A stretch of DNA of 40,659 nt from a virus. The notes under the pieces were generated by a model, which saw nothing but the letters and a program-made list of their open reading frames with translations, searched no databases and was not told the origin of the DNA. The DNA lies in IMG/VR virus record IMGVR_UViG_3300025889_000277, positions 1-40,659 of that record. The stretch is one strand, 5' to 3'. Both the position numbers and the translations under genes were made by a program. The number at the start of each line of letters is the position of its first letter. The first letter of the stretch is position 1. Shown in pieces: positions 21,118 to 29,996 of this stretch.

Positions 21118-22650
21118 ATGCAATACCCACAAACAGCCTACAATGATTCTCTTCAGTCTGGCATCACAGCTGTTGCTCTCGAAATGACTGTAACGACTGC
21201 TGCTCCCACAAGAACGGAAGGAATTTTGACGATAGGAAGAGTCGAAGGGAACCGAGAAGATGTTTTTTTTGATGGTTTAGCTGGAAATGTCATTACTCTG
21301 ACTTTGAGAGGGCTTTCACAGACGGCTCTTACGCCTACAGAGGTAGCTGGGAATAAAAAAGTCCACGTTGCCAACGAAGGAGTTGAGATGACCACTCATC
21401 ATAACTACGCCACAAACTTCGCTCGGTTAGATGAGGACAACACTTTTAGTGCCAATAATACCTTTTCAAATGCACCAAGGACACCCGGCTTAAAAGATTC
21501 CAGCGGTAATGAAACCATTGACACACCTGCTACCGCCTCAGCGGTGAATCAATTAAAAGTCACCAACTCCGCCACTACTGACCCTGTTTTATTGGGTGTC
21601 GCTGGGGATGACACTGATATAGATTTAGAACTACAAGCTAAAGGAGCTGGGATTGTGATTGTCCCTGACGGAGCGCAGACAAAAACCGATGCACCCCCAG
21701 TGAACGACAAAGATTTGGTGAATAAAAAATACGTCGATGACTCAGCGAGCTTCACGCCCGCCCAATTCCAAACAGGGGCGGCAATTTATGGAGCCTCCTC
21801 TACGGGGAATGATACCTATGTAGTCACTCTAACTCCTGCTATCACGGGGTATACAGACGGAATGACGCTAAGAATTAAACCTGATACCGCCAACACCGGT
21901 GCTGCAACGCTAAATGTTGATGGACAAGGTGCGGTAGCGATTCAAAAAGGGGTATTAGGGGCTTTCACGGCTCTCGAAACAAATGATATTGCCGCAAACG
22001 GAATATTCGAGGTGACGTACAACTCCACAGGGCCAATATGGGAGCTTAAAAACCCAGCCTCTGCGATGAGCGCTGTGGCAGCGTCAACTGTTTCTGGGGG
22101 GTCTTCTAGTAATGCCGACACATACCATACTCATTCTTTTGTTAAGAAAATTGTAAATGTGAGAACCCCCGTGACAGCAACTGCTGCCACCGAAACAACA
22201 TTATTATCTACTACTGTAGCAGGTGGTACGTTGGGAACTTCTGGGTCTCTTGATGTGCAATTGAATATTTCCGATTGTGATATTGGGAATGGTGCCACCC
22301 TTACCCTTCGGTTTAAATATGGTGGTACAACTTTCATTACTCAAACAGGGGTCAACTCGACAGGTGCAGATATTGCCGATATGGGAGGAGTTATTATTTT
22401 TAGGCTTTACGCCGATAACTCAACAGGTAATCAAACAGCCTTCGCTAGTACTAAGATGGCCGAGAAAGACATTATTACAGGCCCAGCTGTAAATGCTAAT
22501 ATTGATCAATTAAGCCTTGTTGACTCAGTTGGATCGACGGCTGTTGATTCAACAACAAATCAGACCCTGGAAATTACCGCCCAATGGAGTTCAGCAGCTG
22601 GAACGCAGACTATTACGATGCACTCGGCAACAGTAATATCAATACCATAA
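21118..22650 (+). CDS. Tail fibre protein
   Basis: 510 aa, beta-rich. The N-terminal ~90 residues ('SLQSGITAVALEMTVTTAAPTRTEGILTIG...', 'NVITLTLRGLSQT') form a virion-binding-like domain. 'NFARLDEDNTFSANNTFS' is the typical fibre-shaft repeat, and 'DLVNKKYVDD' is a common fibre hinge. The C-terminal ~170 residues ('TLLSTTVAGGTLGTSGSLDVQLNI...') look like a trimeric knob. It follows the nozzle, so it may be the tail needle/fibre attached to it. Confidence 0.7.
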   Translation: MQYPQTAYNDSLQSGITAVALEMTVTTAAPTRTEGILTIGRVEGNREDVFFDGLAGNVITLTLRGLSQTALTPTEVAGNKKVHVANEGVEMTTHHNYATNFARLDEDNTFSANNTFSNAPRTPGLKDSSGNETIDTPATASAVNQLKVTNSATTDPVLLGVAGDDTDIDLELQAKGAGIVIVPDGAQTKTDAPPVNDKDLVNKKYVDDSASFTPAQFQTGAAIYGASSTGNDTYVVTLTPAITGYTDGMTLRIKPDTANTGAATLNVDGQGAVAIQKGVLGAFTALETNDIAANGIFEVTYNSTGPIWELKNPASAMSAVAASTVSGGSSSNADTYHTHSFVKKIVNVRTPVTATAATETTLLSTTVAGGTLGTSGSLDVQLNISDCDIGNGATLTLRFKYGGTTFITQTGVNSTGADIADMGGVIIFRLYADNSTGNQTAFASTKMAEKDIITGPAVNANIDQLSLVDSVGSTAVDSTTNQTLEITAQWSSAAGTQTITMHSATVISIP

Positions 22651-22659
22651 TTTATTTTA

Positions 22660-25659
22660 ATGGCTACCGAACAATTTTTACAAAACAAAGCAAAGAGGGC
22701 TACTGAGAAAGCTTCGGCAGCTCTTGCTTCTGGCAATTCTACTGAGACGAAAAGGCTCCAAGGTATTGCTAATACTGCTAGTAGTGCTGTGGGGAGTGCC
22801 ACGCAGGTGAATAAGCCTTTAAACGATCTTCCAGGGACTACTCCAACAGGATCAAGTTCGTCTACTGGAAAATACTACAACCCTTATGGAGAAGGAGATT
22901 CCAGGAGATTGGCTTTTGAACAGGGTCAAATAGGGTCACCAAACAGAACTCTAGAGGACGCAGTTGAATTTTATCGTCAGCAAGACGCCCAGACTCCACC
23001 ACTACCAGCCGCACCCACGGCCATAACTGCTCCCACGTCTCCTGGGATGGTTTCGGCTTTGAATGCCGATCAACAAAAAAACCTCGATCAGTGGTACAAG
23101 CAAAGAGACACTTCAATGACAGCTGTTACTGATCTACAGAATAAAGCGGCAAACGCTCCTGATGAATCAATGCGTCAATTGTATCTCCAACAAGCCTCAA
23201 GTGCTCAAAAGTTGGTTGATCAATACAATACCTCCATCCAGAACTACCAGAAAATGAAGATGCAGGAGGAGGAAACAGCTGTAAAACAAATGGAGAAGGG
23301 TTCAACAGTTCAAGAGGGTGATATAACAAGTGCTGATATTGAAGCTGCTAAGGCTCAAGAGCAAGATGACTTAATGAAGGCTGATGCCCTCAAAAATGCC
23401 TCTCTTTTTTCTGAAGTAGAAGCGCGGCAGTCGTTGACGCAACTGGCTGATGAAACCTATAGCAGGCAACAAGAGGTTTATAATGCCGCACAAGAATTAT
23501 ATCAGCGGACTCTTAATCAAAGAAATGCGTCTTTGGCGGCCACGGCAGATGTACAGCGGAGAGATGCAGAAATAGAGTACCAGTCAAGCAAGTTTGAATT
23601 AGAGCAGCAAAGAAGGCGGTCTGAAAAGGCATATAATGATCAATTAACAGAACAGAAGCTCAATAATATGAGTAGGCAGCTTCAAAAAGAAAGTATGGTT
23701 GCCGCTTTGGGGGGTTTTGGATCTTTGTGGGCAAACAAAGAAATCGAAAACACTATTTTAGAAAATGAACGCATTATGAACGATATCGTCTTCGAGAAAG
23801 ACGACGCAGATCGTGAGACCTCTTTTAGAATTACTCAGCTCAACGATGCGTATCAGCAGGATTTATATCGTATTGAAGTCAACAAAGAGAATGCTATTCA
23901 GGAGAATTACACGGAATACCTTGGTTACGTGCAAGATCTAACAGAAAAGCGATCCTTATCAGCAACTGAAAGGCAAGAGGCTATTACTACTGCTACTAAT
24001 GAATACAAAAGAAATGTTTCTCAAATCAACCAGCAATCTTTTGAGCTTAAATATAGTATTTCTCAGGCCGCAAGAGAGTATGCTGATGGATTAAAGGAGC
24101 AAATTAGAGCGCAGGTCAAAGAAAAGAAAGCAGAAGCTAAGGAGAACCTTCAAACTGCCGTTGAATTGCTTACCTCAAGCCCAGAATCCCTTCTTTCTAC
24201 AGATGTAAAAAAACTGGCAGAACTCGAAGCTGCTGCTGGAATGCCTGTAGGAATGACTGCAAGGGCGGTAAGCGCAATTAAAGAAGAGTTGAAGAAGGCG
24301 AATGTGAGTATTGAGCAGTTCTCCGATGGAGAAGATGTGGTTTATGTGTCTGTAGACCGTTCAGACCCCGCAAATCCTGTTATTAAGGAAGTGGGAAGAC
24401 TAGACGGACTTGGATCGCTCTCTTCTACACTGGCACTTAAAGAACGAGAGGCTCAATTAGAAGGTGGAGTGATGGGGCCTGGAACAAGCCAAGTAGCACA
24501 GTTCTCGAGCGTATTTATGGGAAGCCCTTTAAATGCAGATGGAGTTGATTTTGCCGGACAAAAAGGATCTCCAATCACATCGTCCACTTCTGGAACGGTT
24601 GTTTTTGCTGGAAACGCTGGTGGGTGGGGGAATCAGGTAAGAATTGAAGACGACGCAGGGAATATCCACCAATTCAGCCATTTAGATTCAATCGCCGTTA
24701 AACAAGGCCAAAGAGTGACTATGGGGGTTTATTTAGGAGGGATGGGTAATACTGGGAATGTGTTAAAGTCAGATGGTACTAAGCCAACCCCTGAAGAGTT
24801 AGCTCAGGGAAGAGGGACTCATTTAGACTATACGGTTTATAAGCCTGATGGGTCTAAATACACCGTAGAAGAAGCGGCGAGATTTGCTGGGTATGCACCA
24901 GCAGAAACTGAAGCTTCTTCTATTGCCGCTGGAATAATGGAAGGCGTTTCTAACCTCACTCTTAAAGATATTCCACAAAAGATTCGTGCTGATGTTGACG
25001 CTGAATTATCTCGTCTGAAAGCACCAATTTTAGAAAGGTTTAATGAGAGAATAGCACAGGGTCTTCCTCCAGACGCCGAGGACGTCCAAGCCCTAATGAG
25101 AGCGTCAGCTGGTGGGAAGCCACCAAGTGAAGCTGAAAAAACAAAGCTTGGAAAAATTAGCATTGTTGTAGATCAAGTGGGGCAATTAAACAATGTGCTA
25201 AATTCTGGAAGTAAAACCATTACCGATCAATCGGGGAATAAGATTGATATCTCCCCCATCACAGGGTTTATTAAATCAATTAATCCTTGGAGTAATGAAG
25301 GCCAGATTGCTAAAGCTATCACCCAATCAACGATTGCAAATCTTGCCCGAGGGGTTTTTGGTGAGGTTGGGGTTTTAACTGATCATGATATTGCTCTTTA
25401 CACTCAGACGTTACCAAATTTGTCACAGCCAGAAGATATAAGGAAATCTATTACCGCCCTAACTCTCAGAACCTTACGAAACACACTGGAGTCCACTCTT
25501 ATGGATGTTGCTGCTACTGGTGGGGATGTGAGTGGGTATGTGGCGAGATACAAACAGCTTGATAATAGAATTAAGTCTATTGAAGATGAATTAGCCGCTA
25601 AAATAAGCGGTACAAGCAGTGTTGAACAAGAAGATTTAGATTTCTATAATTCTCTTTAA
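22660..25659 (+). CDS. Large ejection-type protein with degenerate M23 domain
   Basis: 999 aa. Residues 1-130 are Ala/Ser/Thr-rich and flexible; about 140-580 are long charged coiled coils; about 610-745 resemble a LytM/M23 peptidase fold ('GVDFAGQKGSPI', 'SGTVVFAGNAGGWGNQVRIED', 'FSHL', 'GTHLDYTVY'). In classical M23 the zinc ligands are His (HxGxD), Asp and the second His of HxH. Here they read Ala626, Asp630 and Asp723, with His674 and His721 kept, so activity is doubtful. A helical C-terminal ~250 residues follow. It is probably packed in the head or tail and aids wall passage during DNA entry. Confidence 0.75.
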   Translation: MATEQFLQNKAKRATEKASAALASGNSTETKRLQGIANTASSAVGSATQVNKPLNDLPGTTPTGSSSSTGKYYNPYGEGDSRRLAFEQGQIGSPNRTLEDAVEFYRQQDAQTPPLPAAPTAITAPTSPGMVSALNADQQKNLDQWYKQRDTSMTAVTDLQNKAANAPDESMRQLYLQQASSAQKLVDQYNTSIQNYQKMKMQEEETAVKQMEKGSTVQEGDITSADIEAAKAQEQDDLMKADALKNASLFSEVEARQSLTQLADETYSRQQEVYNAAQELYQRTLNQRNASLAATADVQRRDAEIEYQSSKFELEQQRRRSEKAYNDQLTEQKLNNMSRQLQKESMVAALGGFGSLWANKEIENTILENERIMNDIVFEKDDADRETSFRITQLNDAYQQDLYRIEVNKENAIQENYTEYLGYVQDLTEKRSLSATERQEAITTATNEYKRNVSQINQQSFELKYSISQAAREYADGLKEQIRAQVKEKKAEAKENLQTAVELLTSSPESLLSTDVKKLAELEAAAGMPVGMTARAVSAIKEELKKANVSIEQFSDGEDVVYVSVDRSDPANPVIKEVGRLDGLGSLSSTLALKEREAQLEGGVMGPGTSQVAQFSSVFMGSPLNADGVDFAGQKGSPITSSTSGTVVFAGNAGGWGNQVRIEDDAGNIHQFSHLDSIAVKQGQRVTMGVYLGGMGNTGNVLKSDGTKPTPEELAQGRGTHLDYTVYKPDGSKYTVEEAARFAGYAPAETEASSIAAGIMEGVSNLTLKDIPQKIRADVDAELSRLKAPILERFNERIAQGLPPDAEDVQALMRASAGGKPPSEAEKTKLGKISIVVDQVGQLNNVLNSGSKTITDQSGNKIDISPITGFIKSINPWSNEGQIAKAITQSTIANLARGVFGEVGVLTDHDIALYTQTLPNLSQPEDIRKSITALTLRTLRNTLESTLMDVAATGGDVSGYVARYKQLDNRIKSIEDELAAKISGTSSVEQEDLDFYNSL

Positions 25660-27992
25660 TGGCTATTACCAAGAATTTATCGGAAAAGGATAAAAAGTTT
25701 CTGAAGGGACTTAAAGACAAGGGTGTCCCTGCTGAAGAAGCCCTAAAAAGACTACAGGCAGTAAAAAATACCCCTGTTTCAGAGGAGCCTGGTTTCTTTT
25801 CAAAAGCTGCAGGTGTGGTTAAAAATCTCCCTTCGTATGCAGCTCAGACCGTAACGCAACCGCTGGAGCAGTTTACAAGAACGCTTCAAACGGCTTTCCC
25901 ACGAAAAATTGATGAAAGTACGAGAAAAACAGCTTTAGAAAAAGGGTATATCAAAGAAGGTGGTGTAACTCTTCCCTTCCAGGATGTTCCTATTTTTACC
26001 GATAAAGCAAATACCCCTTATTCCTCTCTTAAAGAAATGGGTTTTGGATATGGTGAGGCGGGATTGAATTTGTTATCTCTCGCTACCCTTGGTGGATCTA
26101 AGGCTTTTATGGAGGGGGGGAAACAACTTTTAAAAGGGTCTTTGAAGACTCAGGCGGGAAGACAATTTTTAAAAGAAGGGACAAAAAACGTGGCCAAAGG
26201 TCTAGCAACCGATACGGCAATAGCGGCGGGTTTTGGTGCCACTTCTGAAGGTCAGCGAGAGGGGTCTACTTTTGGGAGTATTGTTAAGAGCGGGCTTGAA
26301 ACAGCTCCTGCTGGACTCTTGCCAGTGGGGCTGGTTGGGGGCTACAAGGGAACCAAAGCTCTTTTAGGCAAAACCAAGAGTGCGTATGGGAACAGGATTG
26401 TAAGAGGTATATCAAAAGAGGTTGACGATTTCCTAAAGCCGATTTCCCGATCAAAGGCTGCGGAAAAACTTAAAGAAAAAGGCACCGACGTGAAGAAATA
26501 CATGAAAGATCCTGATGTTTATAAGGGATTAAAGGTTGATAATGGATTTGTTAATCCCGATGAGGCTATTTCGGTTTTGAGAAAAAGAATTGAGCCAGCT
26601 TTGGATACTTCCTTTAAAATGATCGATGAAAGCGAGAGGTTGTTGCCAAAAATGAAAAAGAGCGTTCTTGAGAAAAATACTATAGAAGCCATAAAAAGGC
26701 AGGGGCTTACCCTTGCAGATGAAGCGGAATTTATTAAAAAAGTAGAAAAACAGCTGAAGCCCTATGCTGATGAACTATCGACTAAGGAAATAGACGAGTT
26801 TAGGAGACGGGTTCGCAAAGGTTCAAGTAGAGCTAAGGCAACCATGAAGGACAGGAATCACTATGACGCTCTATACGAAGCTTCTGTTAAGACATTGTTT
26901 GACGCAATGGATAATTTGCCAGCATCTTCGGGTAAAAAGGAATTTGCTAATCTTCGCCAGTACATTAAGGAGATGATCGATGTTGAGAACTTTTTGCACA
27001 ATAAAATAAGGGGGCAAAAAGTAAAGGGTGGCCAGCTTGGGAAGTATGTAGGGAGACTTACAGGAGCTGTGGCTGGTTCGCCTGGAGGATTTTTTGGGAG
27101 CGTACTTGGATCTGAAGCTGGTGCGTTGGTTTCAGATATCATTATGAACAACCAGCTTGGCAGTGCTTTTAAAATGCGGTTCATTCAAAATATTACCGAC
27201 GATCCAGTTGTTTTAAAGGAGGCTCAAAGAATGCTGGGGGAAATGAGAATGTCAACCCCAATAGCTCTCCCCGCTCCAAATGCGCCAATACAGGGCGTTC
27301 GTGGTAGCTCAACCTTCAATCCATCAATTCAACCTCTGCCTTCACAATCTGCATCTACCGTTGAAGCTCGTGAGATGGCACTTTTCCCAGCGCAGCAAAA
27401 AATGAGAGAAGTGTTAAGTAACATAAAAAATCAACCGCAAGCTCTCCCAGCTCCAAGTATCAAAACGGAGGTAAATACCCCCATTATTCCTGATGTTATT
27501 ACTCCTCCTCCGCCAAGATCATTTACAAGAAGAGGGATCGAGGAGGTAACGGGTGTTCCAATGACTTTGGATATGACAATACCAGAATCTCTTACAAAAC
27601 CAAGGCCAGGTAAAAAGGTTTTATTTGATGATGTAGTGAAGCAAAGGGGAAAGTATAGAATGACCGACCTTGATGTTTTTAAGAGTTTAACAGAATCCGA
27701 AAGCGTCATTTTAGGGGACATACTTGGAGAAATGGATGTTTCACAAGCTGGTAAAAGAATTTTTGGGGAAGACGGCGTTACTGGTGTGGGTTCCACCTTT
27801 CCTGATTGGGTGCCTCAAGACTTGAGGAGTAAAAAACTTTTTAATGAGGTGGTAGAGATTATTTTTGGGGAAAGGAAAGCAAAGACAAAAAAACAAAAAG
27901 AGCTTTTAGAGGTTATTTATGAGGAAATACAAAAAAGAGATCCAGGTGTGCAGAGGACAATAAATCCACCTGAAGAGGGTCTTCCTTTCTAA
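25659..27992 (+). CDS. Large internal/ejection virion protein
   Basis: 777 aa, start overlapping the previous stop (TAATG). N-terminal helices carry a lysine-rich 'SEKDKKFLKGLKDKG' start. Between about 150 and 230, and again 460-500, Gly/Ala-rich amphipathic stretches ('AGLLPVGLVGGYKG', 'GAVAGSPGGFFGSVLGSEAGAL') could insert in membranes. The middle is helical; residues 520-660 are Pro/Ser-rich; the C-terminus is a small folded unit. This architecture resembles podoviral ejection proteins (T7 gp15/gp16, P22 gp16/gp20 roles) that make the DNA conduit. No enzyme motif was found. Confidence 0.65.
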   Translation: MAITKNLSEKDKKFLKGLKDKGVPAEEALKRLQAVKNTPVSEEPGFFSKAAGVVKNLPSYAAQTVTQPLEQFTRTLQTAFPRKIDESTRKTALEKGYIKEGGVTLPFQDVPIFTDKANTPYSSLKEMGFGYGEAGLNLLSLATLGGSKAFMEGGKQLLKGSLKTQAGRQFLKEGTKNVAKGLATDTAIAAGFGATSEGQREGSTFGSIVKSGLETAPAGLLPVGLVGGYKGTKALLGKTKSAYGNRIVRGISKEVDDFLKPISRSKAAEKLKEKGTDVKKYMKDPDVYKGLKVDNGFVNPDEAISVLRKRIEPALDTSFKMIDESERLLPKMKKSVLEKNTIEAIKRQGLTLADEAEFIKKVEKQLKPYADELSTKEIDEFRRRVRKGSSRAKATMKDRNHYDALYEASVKTLFDAMDNLPASSGKKEFANLRQYIKEMIDVENFLHNKIRGQKVKGGQLGKYVGRLTGAVAGSPGGFFGSVLGSEAGALVSDIIMNNQLGSAFKMRFIQNITDDPVVLKEAQRMLGEMRMSTPIALPAPNAPIQGVRGSSTFNPSIQPLPSQSASTVEAREMALFPAQQKMREVLSNIKNQPQALPAPSIKTEVNTPIIPDVITPPPPRSFTRRGIEEVTGVPMTLDMTIPESLTKPRPGKKVLFDDVVKQRGKYRMTDLDVFKSLTESESVILGDILGEMDVSQAGKRIFGEDGVTGVGSTFPDWVPQDLRSKKLFNEVVEIIFGERKAKTKKQKELLEVIYEEIQKRDPGVQRTINPPEEGLPF

Positions 27993-28120
27993 TCCCTACT
28001 CAAGTGATACATAAGCATCCCAACTCCTAACGCAGCTATAATCGTCTGCGGCAAAAGAAGCATTAAGCCGATAGCCCCAAGACCCAGAAGAATAACAAAA
28101 AGATTGAAAAGAAGATCCAT
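27989..28120 (-). CDS. Lone leftward two-span membrane protein
   Basis: 43 aa, nearly all hydrophobic: segment 1 about residues 3-22 ('LLFNLFVILLGLGAIGLMLL'), a Pro-Gln turn, segment 2 about 25-37, tail 'YHLSRD'. The gene runs against the late operon and overlaps the end of the ejection-protein gene by 4 bp. A good leftward promoter (28143-28170) lies 22 bp upstream. Because it can be expressed without late transcription, it may act early or in the carrier state, for example as superinfection exclusion, antiholin or immunity factor; this is inference. Confidence 0.6.
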   Translation of the reverse strand: MDLLFNLFVILLGLGAIGLMLLLPQTIIAALGVGMLMYHLSRD

Positions 28121-28142
28121 AAATAAAATTATTAGAAAACAT

Positions 28143-28170
28143 ATTATCATATTTATGTCAACAGTGTCAA
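28143..28170 (-). promoter_or_regulatory. Leftward promoter with repeated TGTCA sites
   Basis: Minus strand TTGACA (28170-28165), 16 nt, GATAAT (28148-28143). A second TTGACA lies at 28161-28156, so TGTCA occurs twice 9 bp apart on the plus strand. The spacing resembles the TGAC cluster at the RHH gene, making this a second possible RHH-controlled site. Confidence 0.6.
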
Positions 28171-28171
28171 T

Positions 28172-28327
28172 ATGAACAAATTTCTTGAAAATATGCGCGT
28201 TGGGCTTTCTCTATTGGACAAGTCTAGCGAAATCCACTCCCATTTCGCTACCTCAAATCCTCAGAAACAAGAAAGAAAGCCTCCTGAGAAACTATTAGAC
28301 ATGGAAAGCACCAAAAAACTTGTTTAA
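28172..28327 (+). CDS. Unknown 51-aa protein
   Basis: 51 aa, 'MNKFLENMRVGLSLLDKSSE...', helical first half, then Lys/Pro/Glu-rich ('KQERKPPEKLL'). It resumes the rightward late direction after the lone leftward gene. Several tailed phages carry a small gene here between ejection and lysis genes, but I do not recognise this one. Confidence 0.5.
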   Translation: MNKFLENMRVGLSLLDKSSEIHSHFATSNPQKQERKPPEKLLDMESTKKLV

Positions 28328-28341
28328 TTTTTTATTTTTCT

Positions 28342-28476
28342 ATGAAAAAACTCAACATCGCTAAAGCTATTAAGAAACCAGGCGCACTCCGTAAAGCTCT
28401 AGGCGCAAAGCCTGGAAAGCTCATCCCTAAAGCTAAAATCGCTGCTGCCGCAAAGAAAGGCGGCAAACGCTGCTAA
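28342..28476 (+). CDS. Small basic protein with KPGALRKALG motif
   Basis: 44 aa, strongly basic. 'IKKPGALRKALGAKPGKLIP' followed by 'KAKIAAAAKKGGKRC' matches a pattern I recall in many metagenomic tailed phages near virion genes (GALR/H-x-x-LG-x-x-x-G-x-x-IP). Role unknown; the charge suggests DNA or membrane contact, perhaps inside the capsid. The start follows TTTATTTTTCT, the usual leader of this genome. Confidence 0.7.
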   Translation: MKKLNIAKAIKKPGALRKALGAKPGKLIPKAKIAAAAKKGGKRC

Positions 28477-28483
28477 ATATCGG

Positions 28484-28503
28484 AGGGGCACATCCCCTTT
28501 TTT
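28484..28503 (+). terminator. Weak intrinsic terminator before the amidase
   Basis: AGGGG (28484-28488) pairs with CCCCT (28494-28498) around CACAT, followed by TTTTT. The stem is only 5 bp, so termination may be partial, which would reduce lysis-gene expression relative to virion genes. Confidence 0.5.
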
Positions 28504-28517
28504 CCTTCATTTACATC

Positions 28518-29084
28518 ATGAACAAACCACAAAATATCATCGTCCATCACACTCTCGTGTCACGGGAGAAAAACCCAAATCAATTTGAAGCGGTAAACGA
28601 TTATCATATCCGTAAAGGATGGGGAAAGATCGGCTATCATTACTTGATCGAGGCCGATGGAACGATAAAAAAAGGGAGAGAAGAAACCGAGGAAGGAGCA
28701 CACACAAAAGAAGAAAGGATGAACTACCGGAGTATTGGTATTTGTCTGACGGGAAACTTCGATGAAGAGGAACCAACGCTCGAACAATGTAAAGCCCTCC
28801 ACTCTCTTATCACCCAAACACAGAATAAATATTCCATCCCCGACTCACGTATTTACCCTCACAGGCACTTTACTACGTATAAGAGCTGCTGGGGCAATAA
28901 ATTACCTAACGACGTGCTGGGATACCTAAGAATGCGAATAAAGGGAAATGATGAATTGGAACCATGGCAAAAAGAACTCTTCGTATGGGCTTCTGAAGAC
29001 ATCAAAGACATGAAAAAACTCATGGATGGGAACATCTGGTCAATCTTGGCCCTCGTTAAAAGAAAGCTCGATAAAATTAAGTAA
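28518..29084 (+). CDS. N-acetylmuramoyl-L-alanine amidase endolysin
   Basis: 188 aa. Amidase_2/PGRP fold with 'IIVHHT' (His10/His11), 'GYHYLIEADGTI' (39-50), 'EEGAHT', 'YRSIGICLTGNFD' (70-82), 'PHRHFTTYKSCWG' with His115 and Cys124. The ligand set His, His, Cys is complete, so it should cut the amide bond between MurNAc and the stem peptide. The C-terminal ~40 residues are a helical tail ('LEPWQKELFVWASEDIKDMKKLM'), not a known wall-binding domain. No signal peptide, so export depends on the two following holin candidates. Confidence 0.92.
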   Translation: MNKPQNIIVHHTLVSREKNPNQFEAVNDYHIRKGWGKIGYHYLIEADGTIKKGREETEEGAHTKEERMNYRSIGICLTGNFDEEEPTLEQCKALHSLITQTQNKYSIPDSRIYPHRHFTTYKSCWGNKLPNDVLGYLRMRIKGNDELEPWQKELFVWASEDIKDMKKLMDGNIWSILALVKRKLDKIK

Positions 29085-29100
29085 CTATTATTAAAACATT

Positions 29101-29346
29101 ATGGAAATCTTTATCTCATCCCTTATGGGTGTTGTCGTGTCGGGTATTATTGAGTTCGGTAAAAGGAGCGGCTATAAAACAAGTGACCTTTTTATCGGGC
29201 TATCTCTTTTGTTTGGACTTATTTGGGGGTCGATAGAACTGTTTGCCCCCGTTGGACTCTCAGACAATATACTTGATTTTTCCGCTAAAATAATGGGAAC
29301 GGCTGCTATTGTCTACTCCTTCTTTGGTCGCTTCATTAAATCTTAA
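29101..29346 (+). CDS. Holin candidate with two membrane spans
   Basis: 81 aa: span 1 about residues 3-18 ('IFISSLMGVVVSGIIEF'), a basic loop 'GKRSGYKTSD', span 2 about 30-48 ('LFIGLSLLFGLIWGSIELF') and a weaker third hydrophobic segment near the C-terminus ('IMGTAAIVYSFFGRFIKS'). Size, charge and position between endolysin and the next holin gene are typical. It may be holin or antiholin. Confidence 0.65.
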   Translation: MEIFISSLMGVVVSGIIEFGKRSGYKTSDLFIGLSLLFGLIWGSIELFAPVGLSDNILDFSAKIMGTAAIVYSFFGRFIKS

Positions 29347-29361
29347 CGTACCCCTGTCATA

Positions 29362-29775
29362 ATGTACTTGTACTACCTTTCTAACCTTGTGGCTAATCCT
29401 GTAACGAAAGCCTGTGTCGCCATCATATGCACAATACTGCTCAATATTATCGGTATGAATTGGGTTGCGTATGAGGTTCTTTTGATCCTTGTGATGATGG
29501 ATACCTTACTAGGGACCATGATAGCGTACCAAGAAAAAAATATTAGCTCTCAGGGCTTTTTTCGCACAGGGAAAAAACTCATAGTGTATTTCACGTTGCT
29601 GATCTCTGCTCATCAGGTGGTAAGAATCTCTGATTTAACTGCTTGGCTTGATCCTTCCATGGCCCTCTTCTGTGCTGCCACTGAACTGATTTCTATCATC
29701 GAAAATGCTCATCGACTTGGGATTCCGGTCCCTAAAGGGATTGTCACCAAGCTTGAGCAATATCGGCGCATGTAG
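29362..29775 (+). CDS. Phage holin (toxin-secretion/holin family)
   Basis: 137 aa. It has spans at about 14-33, 38-55 and 78-96, and the family marks 'VMMDTLLGTMIAYQEKNISSQGFFRTGKKL' and a C-terminal 'ELISIIENAHRLGIPVPKGIV', both well known from Phage_holin_4 proteins (D-x-LLG ... G-x-x-x-K; SI-x-ENA-x-x-LG-x-P-x-P). It would form the membrane lesions that release the amidase. It is the last rightward gene. Confidence 0.88.
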   Translation: MYLYYLSNLVANPVTKACVAIICTILLNIIGMNWVAYEVLLILVMMDTLLGTMIAYQEKNISSQGFFRTGKKLIVYFTLLISAHQVVRISDLTAWLDPSMALFCAATELISIIENAHRLGIPVPKGIVTKLEQYRRM

Positions 29776-29952
29776 GTAGGGGTAGCTCTCAAGGAATAAA
29801 CCGCACCCTCCCCCAACCATTACTCTTGAAGGTCTTGAATTGAATCAGGGAGAGAGTGGGCTGGGAGTGAACCTTAAGCATTCACATTTTTACACTTATC
29901 CGCCAGCTCGGAATCGGAAACCTGGTCGTAAAGAGTATTCCAGGATATAAAG

Positions 29953-29985
29953 ACTCACCCTGGTACGCCATGAGGCGTGGTGAGT
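29953..29985. other. Structured convergent gap between late and early blocks
   Basis: The 220 bp from 29776 to 29996 hold no gene. The clearest structure is ACTCACC/GGTGAGT (29953-29959/29979-29985) capped by ACGCC/GGCGT (29965-29969/29974-29978) with an ATGA loop and a one-sided bulge. Upstream, CCTGG...CCAGG can also pair. Long T-tracts are absent on both strands, so if it terminates transcription it is not a classical intrinsic terminator. It could also be a small RNA. Confidence 0.5.
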
Positions 29986-29996
29986 ACTAGTCACCC

